From NCBI RefSeq assembly GCF_036881715.1, contig NZ_JBAKBF010000010.1, forward strand, positions 124,001 to 188,000: DNA of 64,000 bases, read 5' to 3'. The position numbers and the translations under genes are program-made. How positions within the stretch are numbered: position 1 is the stretch's first letter; every line of letters begins with the position of its first letter. The DNA comes from Pannonibacter anstelovis (lineage in GTDB: Bacteria > Pseudomonadota > Alphaproteobacteria > Rhizobiales > Stappiaceae). Shown in pieces: positions 8,943 through 18,423 of the stretch. The notes under the pieces are model-generated. The model ran no database searches. It was not told the DNA's origin and worked only from the letters and a program-made list of their open reading frames with translations.

Positions 8943-9986
8943 ATGATGACGCGTAGTTTACCCGCCGCCATGCTCGCCATGGCGCTGCTGTCCGGCGCAG
9001 CTTATGCCGATGACTTGCGGCAGACGGCGCTGGAAATCTTCAAGCCCCTGCCCTCCACCATTCCGGCGCTGAAAGACAATATCGTCACGCCGGAGAAGAT
9101 CGAACTCGGCAAGGCGCTGTTCTTTGATCCGCGCCTGTCGGCCTCGGGGGTCTTCTCCTGCTACTCCTGCCACAATCTGGCGACGGGCGGCGATGACAAC
9201 ATGGAAACCTCGGTCGGCCACGGCTGGCAGAAGGGCCCGCGCAACTCCCCCACCGTGCTGAATGCGGTGCTCAACGAGGCCCAGTTCTGGGATGGCCGCG
9301 CCGAAGATCTGGCCGCACAGGCCAAGGGGCCGATCCAGGCCGGGGTTGAAATGGCCAACACCCCCGATCAGGTGGTGGCGACGCTGAACTCCATGCCCGC
9401 CTATGTCAGCCAGTTCAAGGCCGCCTTCCCCGGCGATGGCGATGCTGTCAGCTTCGACAATATGGCCAAGGCCATCGAGGCCTTTGAAGCGACGCTGATC
9501 ACCCCTGCCCCCTTTGATGCCTGGCTGAACGGCGATGACAACGCCCTGACGCAGGAAGCCAAAGCCGGGCTGCAGCTCTTCATCGACAAGGGCTGCTCGG
9601 CCTGCCATTCGGGCGTCAATGTGGGCGGAAACGGCTACTATCCCTTCGGCCTGATCGAGAAGCCGGGTTCGGAAATCCTGCCCGCCGGAGACAAGGGCCG
9701 CTTTGCCGTGACCGAAACGGCGGGCGATGAATATGTCTTCCGCGCCTCGCCGCTGCGCAACATTGCCCTGACCGCGCCCTACTTCCATTCGGGCAAGGTC
9801 TGGGATCTGCCGGTGGCGGTCGAGATCATGGCCGAAAGCCAGCTCGGCGAAGCGCTGAAGCCGGAAGAAACGGCGCAGCTCGTCGCCTTCCTCGGCAGCC
9901 TCACCGGCAAGCAGCCCGAGGTGACTGTGCCGGTCCTTCCGGCAGAAACACCCGCAACGCCGCGTCCGGTGACCGAAATCCGCTGA
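8943..9986 (+). CDS. Di-haem cytochrome c peroxidase / MauG-family protein
   Basis: The 347-residue protein has a Sec signal peptide ending at Ala-Tyr-Ala (about residue 22) and two haem c attachment motifs, CYSCH (73-77) and CSACH (218-222), spaced as in bacterial cytochrome c peroxidases. The conserved segments ELGKALFFDPRLS and RNSPTVLNAVLN with FWDGRAEDL are also present. Such periplasmic enzymes reduce hydrogen peroxide with electrons from cytochrome c; some relatives perform oxidative maturation of other proteins. A ribosome-binding site (GGAG) lies about five bases before the ATG at 8943. It closes the rightward redox cluster, so it may dispose of peroxide arising from sulfide oxidation. 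Its exact electron donor is not evident. Confidence 0.9.
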   Translation: MMTRSLPAAMLAMALLSGAAYADDLRQTALEIFKPLPSTIPALKDNIVTPEKIELGKALFFDPRLSASGVFSCYSCHNLATGGDDNMETSVGHGWQKGPRNSPTVLNAVLNEAQFWDGRAEDLAAQAKGPIQAGVEMANTPDQVVATLNSMPAYVSQFKAAFPGDGDAVSFDNMAKAIEAFEATLITPAPFDAWLNGDDNALTQEAKAGLQLFIDKGCSACHSGVNVGGNGYYPFGLIEKPGSEILPAGDKGRFAVTETAGDEYVFRASPLRNIALTAPYFHSGKVWDLPVAVEIMAESQLGEALKPEETAQLVAFLGSLTGKQPEVTVPVLPAETPATPRPVTEIR

Positions 9987-10313
9987 TTAACGGTTGATTA
10001 ACCATAACTTTCTGCACCAGAAGGCGTCCGGCCCGCCGGGCGCCTTGAGTCCGATGACAAAGCAAGAGTTCTCCTCTTTCGTCATGGTCGGGCTTGTCCC
10101 GGCCATCTGCAAGCCTTTGATTTATATAGATCCTCGGCACAAGGCCGAGGATGACGATGGAGAGGCCGAAGGTTTGTCAGAAGTCTGGAGCGCCAGGCCC
10201 GCCGGGCCCTTGAGTTTTTTCCCTGCAGGGCTCCGGATGGCACGGCACGGTCCACGGCATCGTGAAGACCTGCGTGCTGGACTTTGCCCCTGCCCCTGCC
10301 CTATCGTACTGCC
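9987..10313. repeat. Intergenic mosaic of small palindromes
   Basis: No gene seen. The stretch contains several hairpins: AAGGCG...CGCCTT (about 10020-10046), GGTCGGG...CCCGGCC around 10086-10103, and ATCCTCGGC/GCCGAGGAT (10130-10138 and 10144-10152). The 20 bases from 10147 to 10166 recur exactly at 38251-38270, and similarity continues for about 25 more bases. This is a dispersed repeat unit, and the first hairpin may also end the peroxidase transcript. Confidence 0.6.
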
Positions 10314-10700
10314 ATGTCCCGCTTGCTGATGAACCTGCTTCTTACTGCCGCACTGGTGCTGTCGCCACTGGTGGCACTGGCTCATGGCATGCCGCAGGCT
10401 GGCCAGCAGCTGGGCCAGAAGATGGGCCAGCATCACCAGATGGCCATGGCGGCCATGGACCATGCGCAGGCAGGGCATACGGGCCCGCATCACGGCGCGG
10501 CAGATGCCGCAGCTGATGATCCGGCCAGCCTTGCCGCCTGCGCCAGCGTTTGCCTTCTGCTCGCCTCCTTCGCCCTTCTGGCCCAGCCTGCGGCCCTGCC
10601 CTCTGCGCCCGTGCAAACGCATGAGGGCGCATCCGTGCATCTCCCCTCCCCCACCAGCGCCGCGCCGCCGCTGCAACCGCCCCGCGCCTTCTCCGCCTGA
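10314..10700 (+). CDS. Secreted His/Met-rich protein upstream of multicopper oxidase (CopL/DUF2946-like)
   Basis: From the ATG at 10314 the protein has 128 residues: a signal peptide (MSRLLMNLLLTAALVLSPLV then ALAH), then a segment dense in histidine and methionine (about residues 24-60), a hydrophobic stretch with two cysteines, and a proline-rich tail. Position directly before a multicopper oxidase and the metal-binding composition recall CopL of Xanthomonas copper operons or DUF2946 proteins; the sequence match itself is weak. Likely a periplasmic copper buffer or sensor. An in-frame TTG at 10284 would add ten residues but spoils the signal peptide. Confidence 0.6.
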   Translation: MSRLLMNLLLTAALVLSPLVALAHGMPQAGQQLGQKMGQHHQMAMAAMDHAQAGHTGPHHGAADAAADDPASLAACASVCLLLASFALLAQPAALPSAPVQTHEGASVHLPSPTSAAPPLQPPRAFSA

Positions 10701-10809
10701 AACCTGAACCCTTGATGCGGATGCGCAAGCCCTGAAAGGCGCCGCACCGCATCGGTTCCCGCTTTTTTTCCACCGGCCAGGATGCCACGCATCCTGCGGA
10801 GAGATACTC

Positions 10810-12318
10810 ATGATCACGACAAGACGTGCCCTGTTGCAGGGCGGAGCCGCCCTTGCGGCCTGTGCAATGCTGCCTGCCAGCCCGATCCTTGCGGCCACAC
10901 AAACCGGCACAAGCTCCCTCTCCTTGCGAGCGGTCAAGCGCACGCTGGAGGTGAAGGGCCGTGCCGCCACGGTGCTCGGGCTGGAGGGGCCGTCCGGCCC
11001 CGGCCTGACGCTGGACGCCGGCCAGCGGTTTCAGGTGAACCTGACCAACGGGCTGGACGAGCCAACCCTGATCCACTGGCACGGCCAGATCCCGCCCAAC
11101 GAGCAGGACGGCGTGCCGGACATGCCGCTTCCCGCGCTGCAGCCGGGCGAGAACCGCGCCTATGACTTTGCCCCGCGCACGGGCACCTTCTGGATGCACA
11201 GCCACATCCCCTTTCAGGAGATGCAGCTTCTGGCCGCCCCGCTGATCGTGCGCAGCGCGGCAGAAATGCAGGAGGACCGGCAGGACGTGGTCATGCTGCT
11301 GCATGACTTTTCCTTCAAGAGCCCGGAAGAAGTGATGGCCGCCATCGGTGCGGGACATGGCGGCGGACATGGTGGTGCAAACGGGCATGGGCACGGGCAC
11401 GGCGGCCATGGTGCGGCCGCGGCGGGCCACAGCGCCCACGCCGGGCACGCGGCGGCAAACGGGCAGGGCGGAATGGACATGTCCGGCGCGCAGATGGCGG
11501 GCATGGACCTCAACGACCATGACTGGGACGCCTATCTCGCCAATGACCGGACGCTGGACGACCCGCAGGTGGTGCAGGTGGAGAAGGGCGGACGGGTGCG
11601 GCTGCGCATCATCAACGCCTCTGCCGCAACCGTGTTCTGGATCGAAACCGGCGCACTGGCCGGACAGCTCACCGCCGTGGACGGCGATCCGGTGCAGCCG
11701 CTTGCGGGCAGCCGCTTCGGCATTGCCATGGGCCAGCGCCTCGACATCGAGCTGGACCTGCCCGCCACAGCAGGAAACTGGCCCATCCTCGCCCGGCGGG
11801 AAGGCGCGCGGGAGCAGACGGGGCTGATCCTTGCCACGGCAGGCGCCAGCGTCAGCAAGCTGCCGGATATGACGGACACTCCTGCCCCCGCCTTCGATAC
11901 GGATCTTTCACAGGAGAGCCGTCTGCGCGCTGCTCACCCCCTGCCGCAGCGCCCGGCGGACCGGCAGATGATGGTGATGCTGGGCGGCACGATGCAGCCC
12001 TATGTCTGGACCATCAACGGCGCCGTCTGGGGTGAGCATCAGCCACTGGAAGCCGTCAGCGGGGAGAGGGTGGAAATTACCTTCCACAACATGTCGATGA
12101 TGGGTCACCCGATGCATCTGCACGGCCACGTGTTCCAGGTGGTGGCGGTCAACGGCCAGCGGCTCTCCGGCGCACTGCGCGACACGGTCTACGTGCCGCC
12201 CATGGCGATGGTGACGGTGGCGCTGGATGCCGGCGAGGCGGCGCGCTGGATGCTCCACTGCCACCACATGCCGCATCTGGTGACCGGCATGATGACGGAG
12301 TTTCAGATCCGCACCTGA
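10810..12318 (+). CDS. Tat-exported multicopper oxidase, CopA/CueO type
   Basis: The 502-residue protein carries a twin-arginine leader (TTRRALLQGG...) and all four copper-binding segments: HWHG (from residue 89), HSH (FWMHSHIPF), HPMHLHGH (from about 433) and HCHHMPHLVTGMM (from about 483), the last giving the type 1 Cys-His-Met ligands. Between the first and second cupredoxin domains sits a loop of about 60 residues (roughly 178-235) made of repeated Gly-His followed by Met-rich sequence. Such loops bind Cu(I) in periplasmic cuprous oxidases. The role is most likely oxidation of toxic Cu(I) in the periplasm. A good ribosome-binding site (GGAGAG) precedes the ATG. It probably forms a unit with the His-rich protein upstream. 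Confidence 0.92.
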   Translation: MITTRRALLQGGAALAACAMLPASPILAATQTGTSSLSLRAVKRTLEVKGRAATVLGLEGPSGPGLTLDAGQRFQVNLTNGLDEPTLIHWHGQIPPNEQDGVPDMPLPALQPGENRAYDFAPRTGTFWMHSHIPFQEMQLLAAPLIVRSAAEMQEDRQDVVMLLHDFSFKSPEEVMAAIGAGHGGGHGGANGHGHGHGGHGAAAAGHSAHAGHAAANGQGGMDMSGAQMAGMDLNDHDWDAYLANDRTLDDPQVVQVEKGGRVRLRIINASAATVFWIETGALAGQLTAVDGDPVQPLAGSRFGIAMGQRLDIELDLPATAGNWPILARREGAREQTGLILATAGASVSKLPDMTDTPAPAFDTDLSQESRLRAAHPLPQRPADRQMMVMLGGTMQPYVWTINGAVWGEHQPLEAVSGERVEITFHNMSMMGHPMHLHGHVFQVVAVNGQRLSGALRDTVYVPPMAMVTVALDAGEAARWMLHCHHMPHLVTGMMTEFQIRT

Positions 12319-12447
12319 AGCGGGAAGGGCAGGGGGAGAGGCACTCTCTCCCCCAAAACTTCGCAATTGCGAAGCTGGGCGGGCAGGGAGCTGCACAACA
12401 GGGCCACACGGCAGCAGCGCCTCACTTTCTCAAGCCATTTCAATGAG

Positions 12448-12485
12448 AAACGCCGGCGGATATCAGGTCCGCCGGCGTTTTTGTT
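12448..12485 (+). terminator. Rho-independent terminator after the multicopper oxidase
   Basis: A perfect stem AACGCCGGCGGA / TCCGCCGGCGTT with a 7-base loop is followed by a run of T on the plus strand. It also lies just past the stop of the leftward autotransporter, so it may act in both directions, though the T-run favours the plus strand. Confidence 0.9.
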
Positions 12486-12505
12486 TCAAGGAATTGCAGG
12501 TCGCT

Positions 12506-15500
12506 TCAGAACCTCAGGCGGAAATCGGCCTTCACTCCGTTCTCTGACGAGCCCTTGGCGAACTCGCCCGTGTAGGTGAGGCCAAGGCTGGCGCGGCGGC
12601 CCAGATCAAGGCTTGCCCCTGCCTCTACAACAGCTGCATCCCGCGCGGTGGAAGAGCCGGAAACGGAGAAGACCGATCCGCCCGCCAGCGCATGCTCCGT
12701 TGTTCCGGAGAGGCTGCCATAGGCGTGTTTCCAGCTGGCCCCGGCGTTGATCCGCAAGGTGCCGATGCTGGTGACGAAGGGGTGCGAGGCACGCAAGCCC
12801 AGTGCCGAGAACACCGTATTGCGGTCCGTGGCATTGCCCGACAGACGGGCAGCGCCACCTGTTTCCTGATAGGCATCCGTGTGCGCGCGGGTGTAGGACA
12901 CCCCGGCGAAAGGCTCCAGGCTGGTGGCTGTTGGCAGCGCGAAGGCATAGCCTATTTCGCCGAAGGCCTCGAATGTGCGGGCGTCATAGGAGGCTGCCAG
13001 CTGGTCGGAGAATGTGCCGAAGGCGACGGAGCGGCGTGTCTCCAGCTGGTGCCAGGTGTGCATCACGCCCGTGCGCAGCCGCACCGGCCCCCAGGCATTG
13101 GCGCCATAAGCACCCAGGGAATAGTTGTTGCTGGTGCCGCGCGACTGGCCGCCCGGCGTCTTGAAAACGGACCGGCCATAGCCCGCCACCATGCCGAGCC
13201 GCCAGCTGCCCGCCAGCGCATCCGCGCCCGCAACGAAGCCCCCGGCACGGGACGACAGGTCCGCAGCGCCATTGCCACCGTCCAGCTCACCGGCCTGACC
13301 ATAGGCACTGCTCCAGACGCTGAGGCCGGTGTCAACCGCCGCCTCTGCACCTGCGCCAGCACCAGCGCCCAGCACCGGGTCGAACACTTGCGCGGCCGTG
13401 CTGCGCGGCTCCTCAGCATAGCCCAGAGGCTGGACGGCAGGCGCAACCGGGCTCGCGGAGATGATGCCGCGCATGCGCCGCTCCAGAATGCCGATGATCT
13501 GGCCCGTCGCCCCCTGCACCGCCACCTGTCCGGAGGCATAGACGTCTCCGGACAGCACCTCGAGCGCCTGGCGCGCTTCCTCATTGGTGCGCAGCACGAG
13601 CAGGCTGTTGCGCAGCTCGCCAGACGCCGGAATGGCGGCAGCCACAGCCTGCTGGTTGCCAGTGGCCGCCGCAGCAGCCAGATCTGCCGTCTTGTTCAGC
13701 CGGATATAGGCGTTTTGCGCATCGCTTCTTGTTTCAAGCTGCAGAAAAGCGGAGAAGGCCTCGGTAAACCGGCCGCTGACGCCCTCTGTTGCGCTCAGCA
13801 CGAGATAATCATGGTCGAGTTTCACGCCGTCGAGGCTGGACGCCGAAACTTTCGCCCCCGTCTCGATTATGGCCTTGCCAGTCACTTCCACCCGGTCGGC
13901 CTCACCGGCCGCGTTGATATCCAGCGCCAGCACAGAGCCCGAGGCGAGGGTCAGCGTGCCGCCCGAGACGGATACCACATCTCCCGTTCCGCCATCGGCC
14001 ATGGAAAGCAGCCCATGGTTCACGAAAGTCCCGATCCCGGTAAAGCCCGTGCGCTCGCCGCGCGAGGCGTCCAGCGCAGCGATGATCTGTCCGCCAGCCA
14101 GGTTGGTCAGCGTGTCATTGCCCGCGCCGAGCGCAACGGCATTCACTGCCGTTCCGGCATTGTCCCAGTCACGCAAACGCCAGACACCGGCATTGGTAAC
14201 CACATCATCGCCGCTGCCGCCGGACACGCTGCCCAGAAGCGTGCCGGAGTTCGCAAGGCGCAAGGCGCCGGTGGCCGGCGAGACAGCAAAGCCTTCGGGC
14301 GAGCCGGGCAGGGCACCGACCACGGCCCCTTCCAGCACGCGAACGTCCAGCAGGCTCGTACCATTGGCGCTGATGGCCGCCGATGCGCCGGAGACAGTAC
14401 CGCGGACGGTCAGCTCTGCCTCTCCGGTGGACCCGAGATAGATGCCGATTGTTTTCGCCTCGACGGTGTTCACATCAAGGACAGCATTGGCGGTTCCGTA
14501 ATGGAGAATACCGTAAGAGGTTGATCCAGTGGCTGAAATTGTTCCAGAACTGGTGAGCCTGGTCGTGCCCTGACCGTTGTTGGTGATATAGACGCCGTAG
14601 CCCTGGGCACTGACCTGGCCAAGATTGATGTCCGTGCCGGTGGAGGCAGTCCGCTGAACAACCCGGATCCCGGTGGACCCTGCGGCAGTGGCAACAATCG
14701 GACCGGCCGCATTGAGCCGGACGGCTCCGGCGCCGCTGTTATCGATATAGACGCCGTAGAGAGCACTCGACACGGAGGCGAGATTGAGGTCGACCGCCCC
14801 GGCATTTGCCCCCTGATTGACCAGAACGCCTGTCGAGTTCGCCCCTGAAACGGTGACCGGTCCGGTTGCGGTGAAACTGGTGGCCCCGCGCCCGTCATTG
14901 CCGAGATAGGCGCCATAGAGGGTGGCGGAGAGGCTGGTGACGCTGATGTCGAGCGCACCAGCATTGCCGGTCATGCTGGTCCCCACCGCCGTGCTGTTTG
15001 CCGAAGCAGCCGTGATGCTGCCGGAAGCTGACAGAACCGTTGCGCCGGTGCCTGAGCCGAAGAGATAGGCGCCATAATTGCCGCCCTGCACGGACGCGAG
15101 AGACAGCGTGGAGGTGCCTGACCCGCTGTGCATGTAATTGACACCGGCATTGTCGGCTGCGCCCTGCACCAGGCCCGTGACAGTGATGCTGGCCGTCCCC
15201 GATCCGCCGAAGGCGCGGATGCCGTCCGATGTGCCCCCGGAAGCCCCGGCTGCGGAAAGCGTGAGGGTGGAGCCGCCACGGGCATCGGCATAAATGCCTG
15301 TCGCCTGGCCGGAGACGGTTCCTGCCACGTTGATGGTCATGGTCCCGTTGCCGCTGTTGGAAGAGCCGGACAGGAAGGCGCGGATGCCGGTGTGCGTGGC
15401 GCTGGAGACATTCCCGCCGATATCAAGGTTCAGCGACGATCCCGCGCGCGTTATATTGGCATCGATGGCGGTTTGACTGCGCCCGATCACGTCACCCGTC

Positions 15501-16099
15501 GTCGTGATCGAAACCGTTCCAAAGCCGGCGTAAGAACCTGCGGAGATGCCACCATAGGCAGCGTCGATCGTGCCGGCTGTCAGCGTCATGCCCGTTGCTG
15601 CCGCGCTGCCGCTGATCTGGACGCCGAAGCTGTTGCTGCCGGTGCTTGTTGTCGTGACGTTGCCAAGCTGCACGGTCAGGGAGCCAGCCCCCAGATTGGA
15701 GGCCAGCACACCCGTGCCCGAGGACAGAATGTTTCCGGCCGTGCTGATGAAAAGCGAGGAAGTGCCATCACCGGACAAGGCATTTGCGGTTGCCACAAGG
15801 CCTCTGCCGCCTGTGGTGGTCAGGTTGGAGCTGTTTGCATCCGTGTAGCTGACCGCCCCCCAGCCGGAAATAGACAGGGCATCGCCCGTTGCAGTGTTCA
15901 CCGAAAAGCCCGGCATCGTGGCAATCTGCAGGCCGGGGTCCATATCCAGAATTGTTACGCCAGAGGTGAGGCTGCCGGAACAGCTGTAGACATTGCCTCC
16001 GCCATCAACACAGGCAGCACCCGCTGAAGTTGAGCTGAGGCATGAAACCATTGCAACAGAAAGCCAGACGGCATTTCTTTCGGAAAACTGAAATTTCAT
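12506..16099 (-). CDS. Autotransporter with repeated beta-helical passenger
   Basis: The 1,197-residue protein has an N-terminal signal peptide (cleavage near Ala-Gly-Ala, residue 28). Its passenger of roughly 850 residues has a recognisable repeat of about 45 residues between residues 340 and 580 (pattern G-YI-N-G-G-x-x-L-x-A-x-GPI...STGI). A type V beta-barrel spans about residues 925-1,197 and ends in phenylalanine (RLRF), as the BAM machine requires. The passenger is rich in Ser, Thr and Gly and nearly free of cysteine after residue 40. It should be displayed on the outer membrane and probably acts in adhesion or biofilm. It differs from the first autotransporter in lacking the glycine-rich head. 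Confidence 0.9.
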   Translation of the reverse strand: MKFQFSERNAVWLSVAMVSCLSSTSAGAACVDGGGNVYSCSGSLTSGVTILDMDPGLQIATMPGFSVNTATGDALSISGWGAVSYTDANSSNLTTTGGRGLVATANALSGDGTSSLFISTAGNILSSGTGVLASNLGAGSLTVQLGNVTTTSTGSNSFGVQISGSAAATGMTLTAGTIDAAYGGISAGSYAGFGTVSITTTGDVIGRSQTAIDANITRAGSSLNLDIGGNVSSATHTGIRAFLSGSSNSGNGTMTINVAGTVSGQATGIYADARGGSTLTLSAAGASGGTSDGIRAFGGSGTASITVTGLVQGAADNAGVNYMHSGSGTSTLSLASVQGGNYGAYLFGSGTGATVLSASGSITAASANSTAVGTSMTGNAGALDISVTSLSATLYGAYLGNDGRGATSFTATGPVTVSGANSTGVLVNQGANAGAVDLNLASVSSALYGVYIDNSGAGAVRLNAAGPIVATAAGSTGIRVVQRTASTGTDINLGQVSAQGYGVYITNNGQGTTRLTSSGTISATGSTSYGILHYGTANAVLDVNTVEAKTIGIYLGSTGEAELTVRGTVSGASAAISANGTSLLDVRVLEGAVVGALPGSPEGFAVSPATGALRLANSGTLLGSVSGGSGDDVVTNAGVWRLRDWDNAGTAVNAVALGAGNDTLTNLAGGQIIAALDASRGERTGFTGIGTFVNHGLLSMADGGTGDVVSVSGGTLTLASGSVLALDINAAGEADRVEVTGKAIIETGAKVSASSLDGVKLDHDYLVLSATEGVSGRFTEAFSAFLQLETRSDAQNAYIRLNKTADLAAAAATGNQQAVAAAIPASGELRNSLLVLRTNEEARQALEVLSGDVYASGQVAVQGATGQIIGILERRMRGIISASPVAPAVQPLGYAEEPRSTAAQVFDPVLGAGAGAGAEAAVDTGLSVWSSAYGQAGELDGGNGAADLSSRAGGFVAGADALAGSWRLGMVAGYGRSVFKTPGGQSRGTSNNYSLGAYGANAWGPVRLRTGVMHTWHQLETRRSVAFGTFSDQLAASYDARTFEAFGEIGYAFALPTATSLEPFAGVSYTRAHTDAYQETGGAARLSGNATDRNTVFSALGLRASHPFVTSIGTLRINAGASWKHAYGSLSGTTEHALAGGSVFSVSGSSTARDAAVVEAGASLDLGRRASLGLTYTGEFAKGSSENGVKADFRLRF

Positions 16100-16321
16100 G
16101 TTGAAGTCCGGACTGCAGGTTTTGGTGGCAGGACCTCATCATTATCATAAATTTAACCGCTGAAAATCTCTGAATATTCAACGCCTGTCCAAAGTTTGCA
16201 TCTATTGAACGGCAACCTTGCTCACACGAGCCAGTTTAGACTCATTTTTATTATTGTTTATCGATAGCTCTGGCGGGATGACAGGGAGATGGGAAGGCAA
16301 TGCCCTGTCTCCGCTTTTCCC

Positions 16322-18046
16322 CTATTGCGCCAGCCGCAGCCGGGCGTAGCGGCTGCCTTCGCGGGCCAGCAGTTCAGCTTCGCTGCCCTCCTCGATAATG
16401 CGGCCCTGTTCCACCACGAAGACACGGTCAGCGCCTGCGATGGTGGCCAGACGGTGGGCGATGATCAGTGTGGTGCGGCCGGTGGAAAGCTCGGCCAGCG
16501 ACTGCTGGATGGCCTTTTCCGTCTCCGTGTCCAGGGCGGAGGTTGCCTCGTCGAGGATGAGGATGGGCGGGTTCTTGAGGAAGATCCGGGCGATGGCCAG
16601 CCGCTGCTTCTGCCCGCCGGACAGTTTCACGCCGCGTTCGCCGATCACCGTGTCGAGCCCGGCCGGCAGGCCTTCCACCAGTTCATCCAGCCTGGCCCGG
16701 CGCACCGCCTCGCGGATGTCCGCCTCGCTCGCATCAAGGCGGCCATAGGCGATGTTCTCGCGGATGGTTCCGGCAAAAAGGAACACGTCCTGCTGCACGA
16801 TGCCGATGTTGGAGCGCAGCGACTTCAGCGTCAGATCGCGGATATCGGTGCCGTCGATGGAAATGGCACCGCCGGTCACATCATAAAAGCGCGGCAGCAG
16901 GGAGCAGATGGTCGTCTTGCCCGCGCCCGAAGAGCCGACGAAGGCCACCGTCTCGCCCGCATTGATGGAGAAGGAGATGCCATTGAGGAGCGGCGCATCC
17001 GCCTTGTAGCCGAACTGCACATCCTTGTAGGCGATATCGCCGTTGAGCCGCCCCACGGCACGGGCTGCCGGACGGTCGGCAATATCCGGCTTGACGGCAA
17101 GGAAGGAAAGATAGCGCTGGAAGCCGGCGATGCCTTTCGGATAGGTCTCGATGACGGAGTTGATCTTCTCCACCGGGCGGAAGAACACGTTGACCAGAAG
17201 CAGGAATCCGACAAAGCCGCCCGCACTCAGCTCGCCGCGCACCACGAACCAGGAGCCCGCCAGCATCACCACCACCTGCACGAAGCGCATGGACAGGTAG
17301 GACAGGGACATCGATGCAGCCATCACCTTGTAGGCGGCAAGCTTGGTGTCGCGGTAATTGGTGTTGCTCGTTGCGAAGAGCTCCCGCTCATGGTCCTCGT
17401 TGGCAAAAGCCTGCACCACACGGATGCCGCCGACATTTTCCTCGATCCGGGCGTTGAAATCCGCCACCCGGCCATAGAGCGCGTGCCAGGTGGAAGTCAT
17501 GCGGCTGCCGAAATGCGTCGTCACCCAGGCGGTGACTGGCACGACAATACCGGTGATCAGCGCCAGTTCCAGATGAACATGCAGCATCAGGACAAAGGCG
17601 CCGGTCAGCGTCATCAGGGCGATGAACAGATCTTCCGGGCCATGGTGAGCCACCTCACCGATTTCCTCCAGATCCTTGGTGAGCCGGGCGACGAGATGGC
17701 CGGTCTTCTGATTGTCGAAATAGCCGAAGGAGAGTTTCTGCAAGTGGTCGAAGGCCTTGCGGCGCATCTCCGTTTCGATGGCGATGCCCAGCATGTGGCC
17801 CCAATAGGTCACGACGGCCTGAAGCCCCGCATTGCAGAAGTAGATCGCCATCAGCCCCAGAACCGCCAGCGCGATGAGGCCGAGCTGGCCCGTCGGCAGC
17901 AGCCGGTCGATGAACAGCGTCACCGCCAGCGGAAAGGCCAGCTCCAGCATGCCGGACGCAACGGCGCTGCCGAAATCCAGCGCGAAAAGGCCCTTGTGCG
18001 GCTTGTAATAGGCGGCAAAGCGCCGGATCAGATCGGATTTCGTCAT
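16322..18046 (-). CDS. ABC exporter, fused permease and ATPase (MsbA/BmrA-like)
   Basis: The 574-residue half-transporter has six membrane helices in the first 300 residues and a C-terminal ATPase with Walker A (GSSGAGKTT), Q-loop (IVQQDVFLFAGTIRENI), signature (LSGGQKQR), Walker B (ILILDEATS) and H-loop (IIAHR). It would work as a homodimer in the inner membrane, exporting a lipid, peptide or drug. No substrate partner lies beside it. A GC-rich repeat element follows its 5' end (18100-18310). Confidence 0.93.
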   Translation of the reverse strand: MTKSDLIRRFAAYYKPHKGLFALDFGSAVASGMLELAFPLAVTLFIDRLLPTGQLGLIALAVLGLMAIYFCNAGLQAVVTYWGHMLGIAIETEMRRKAFDHLQKLSFGYFDNQKTGHLVARLTKDLEEIGEVAHHGPEDLFIALMTLTGAFVLMLHVHLELALITGIVVPVTAWVTTHFGSRMTSTWHALYGRVADFNARIEENVGGIRVVQAFANEDHERELFATSNTNYRDTKLAAYKVMAASMSLSYLSMRFVQVVVMLAGSWFVVRGELSAGGFVGFLLLVNVFFRPVEKINSVIETYPKGIAGFQRYLSFLAVKPDIADRPAARAVGRLNGDIAYKDVQFGYKADAPLLNGISFSINAGETVAFVGSSGAGKTTICSLLPRFYDVTGGAISIDGTDIRDLTLKSLRSNIGIVQQDVFLFAGTIRENIAYGRLDASEADIREAVRRARLDELVEGLPAGLDTVIGERGVKLSGGQKQRLAIARIFLKNPPILILDEATSALDTETEKAIQQSLAELSTGRTTLIIAHRLATIAGADRVFVVEQGRIIEEGSEAELLAREGSRYARLRLAQ

Positions 18047-18099
18047 GGAACTTCAGGGCTTTACGGGCAGGACAGGGGAGGAGGGAGGAGAAAAGTTCT

Positions 18100-18310
18100 C
18101 TCCTTTTGCCGCAGCGCTCCTCTCCCCCCTTGAGGGGGAGATGTCAGCGCAAGCTGACAGAGGGGGGTGGAAGCGCTTCAGCACGGCGGGAACTCTCTTG
18201 ATAACGGACAGCCAGATACCCCCCTCTGCCCCCTGCCGGGGGCATCTCCCCCTCAAGGGGGGAGAGAAGTTGGGGCCTGGCTGGCCTTCCGAGGTAAACA
18301 CCGCCCCGGC
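18100..18310. repeat. GC-rich palindromic mosaic element, copy 1
   Basis: Two arms face each other. One reads CTCCTCTCCCCCCTTGAG and continues to a small hairpin (CAGCGCAAGCTG). The other contains CCCCCTGCCGGGGG and ends CCTCAAGGGGGGAGAG. A 45-base spacer holds GATAACGGACAG. The outer end resembles GTAAACACCG. Further copies lie at 37993, 39336, 57950 and 60940. It occupies the space between the ABC exporter and the orphan ATPase. Confidence 0.85.
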
Positions 18311-18423
18311 GAAGGGCAGGGGAGGCAGGACAGCGGGGCGGGAAGGACGCTTGACCTTTCCGGCCTGATCCGCGAAACATGAAAACAGTACTCCAGTTTG
18401 ACCAGTAACGGAATCCGGGTTTC

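Noticed and set aside
16270..16320. GACAGGG/CCCTGTC repeat as terminator of the ABC exporter
   Set aside because: The loop is about 18 bases, and the T-containing tail is on the plus strand, where no gene ends.
18100..18310. The palindromic repeats as CRISPR or as insertion sequences
   Set aside because: No regularly spaced short repeats with unique spacers occur, and no transposase or clear target duplication flanks the elements.
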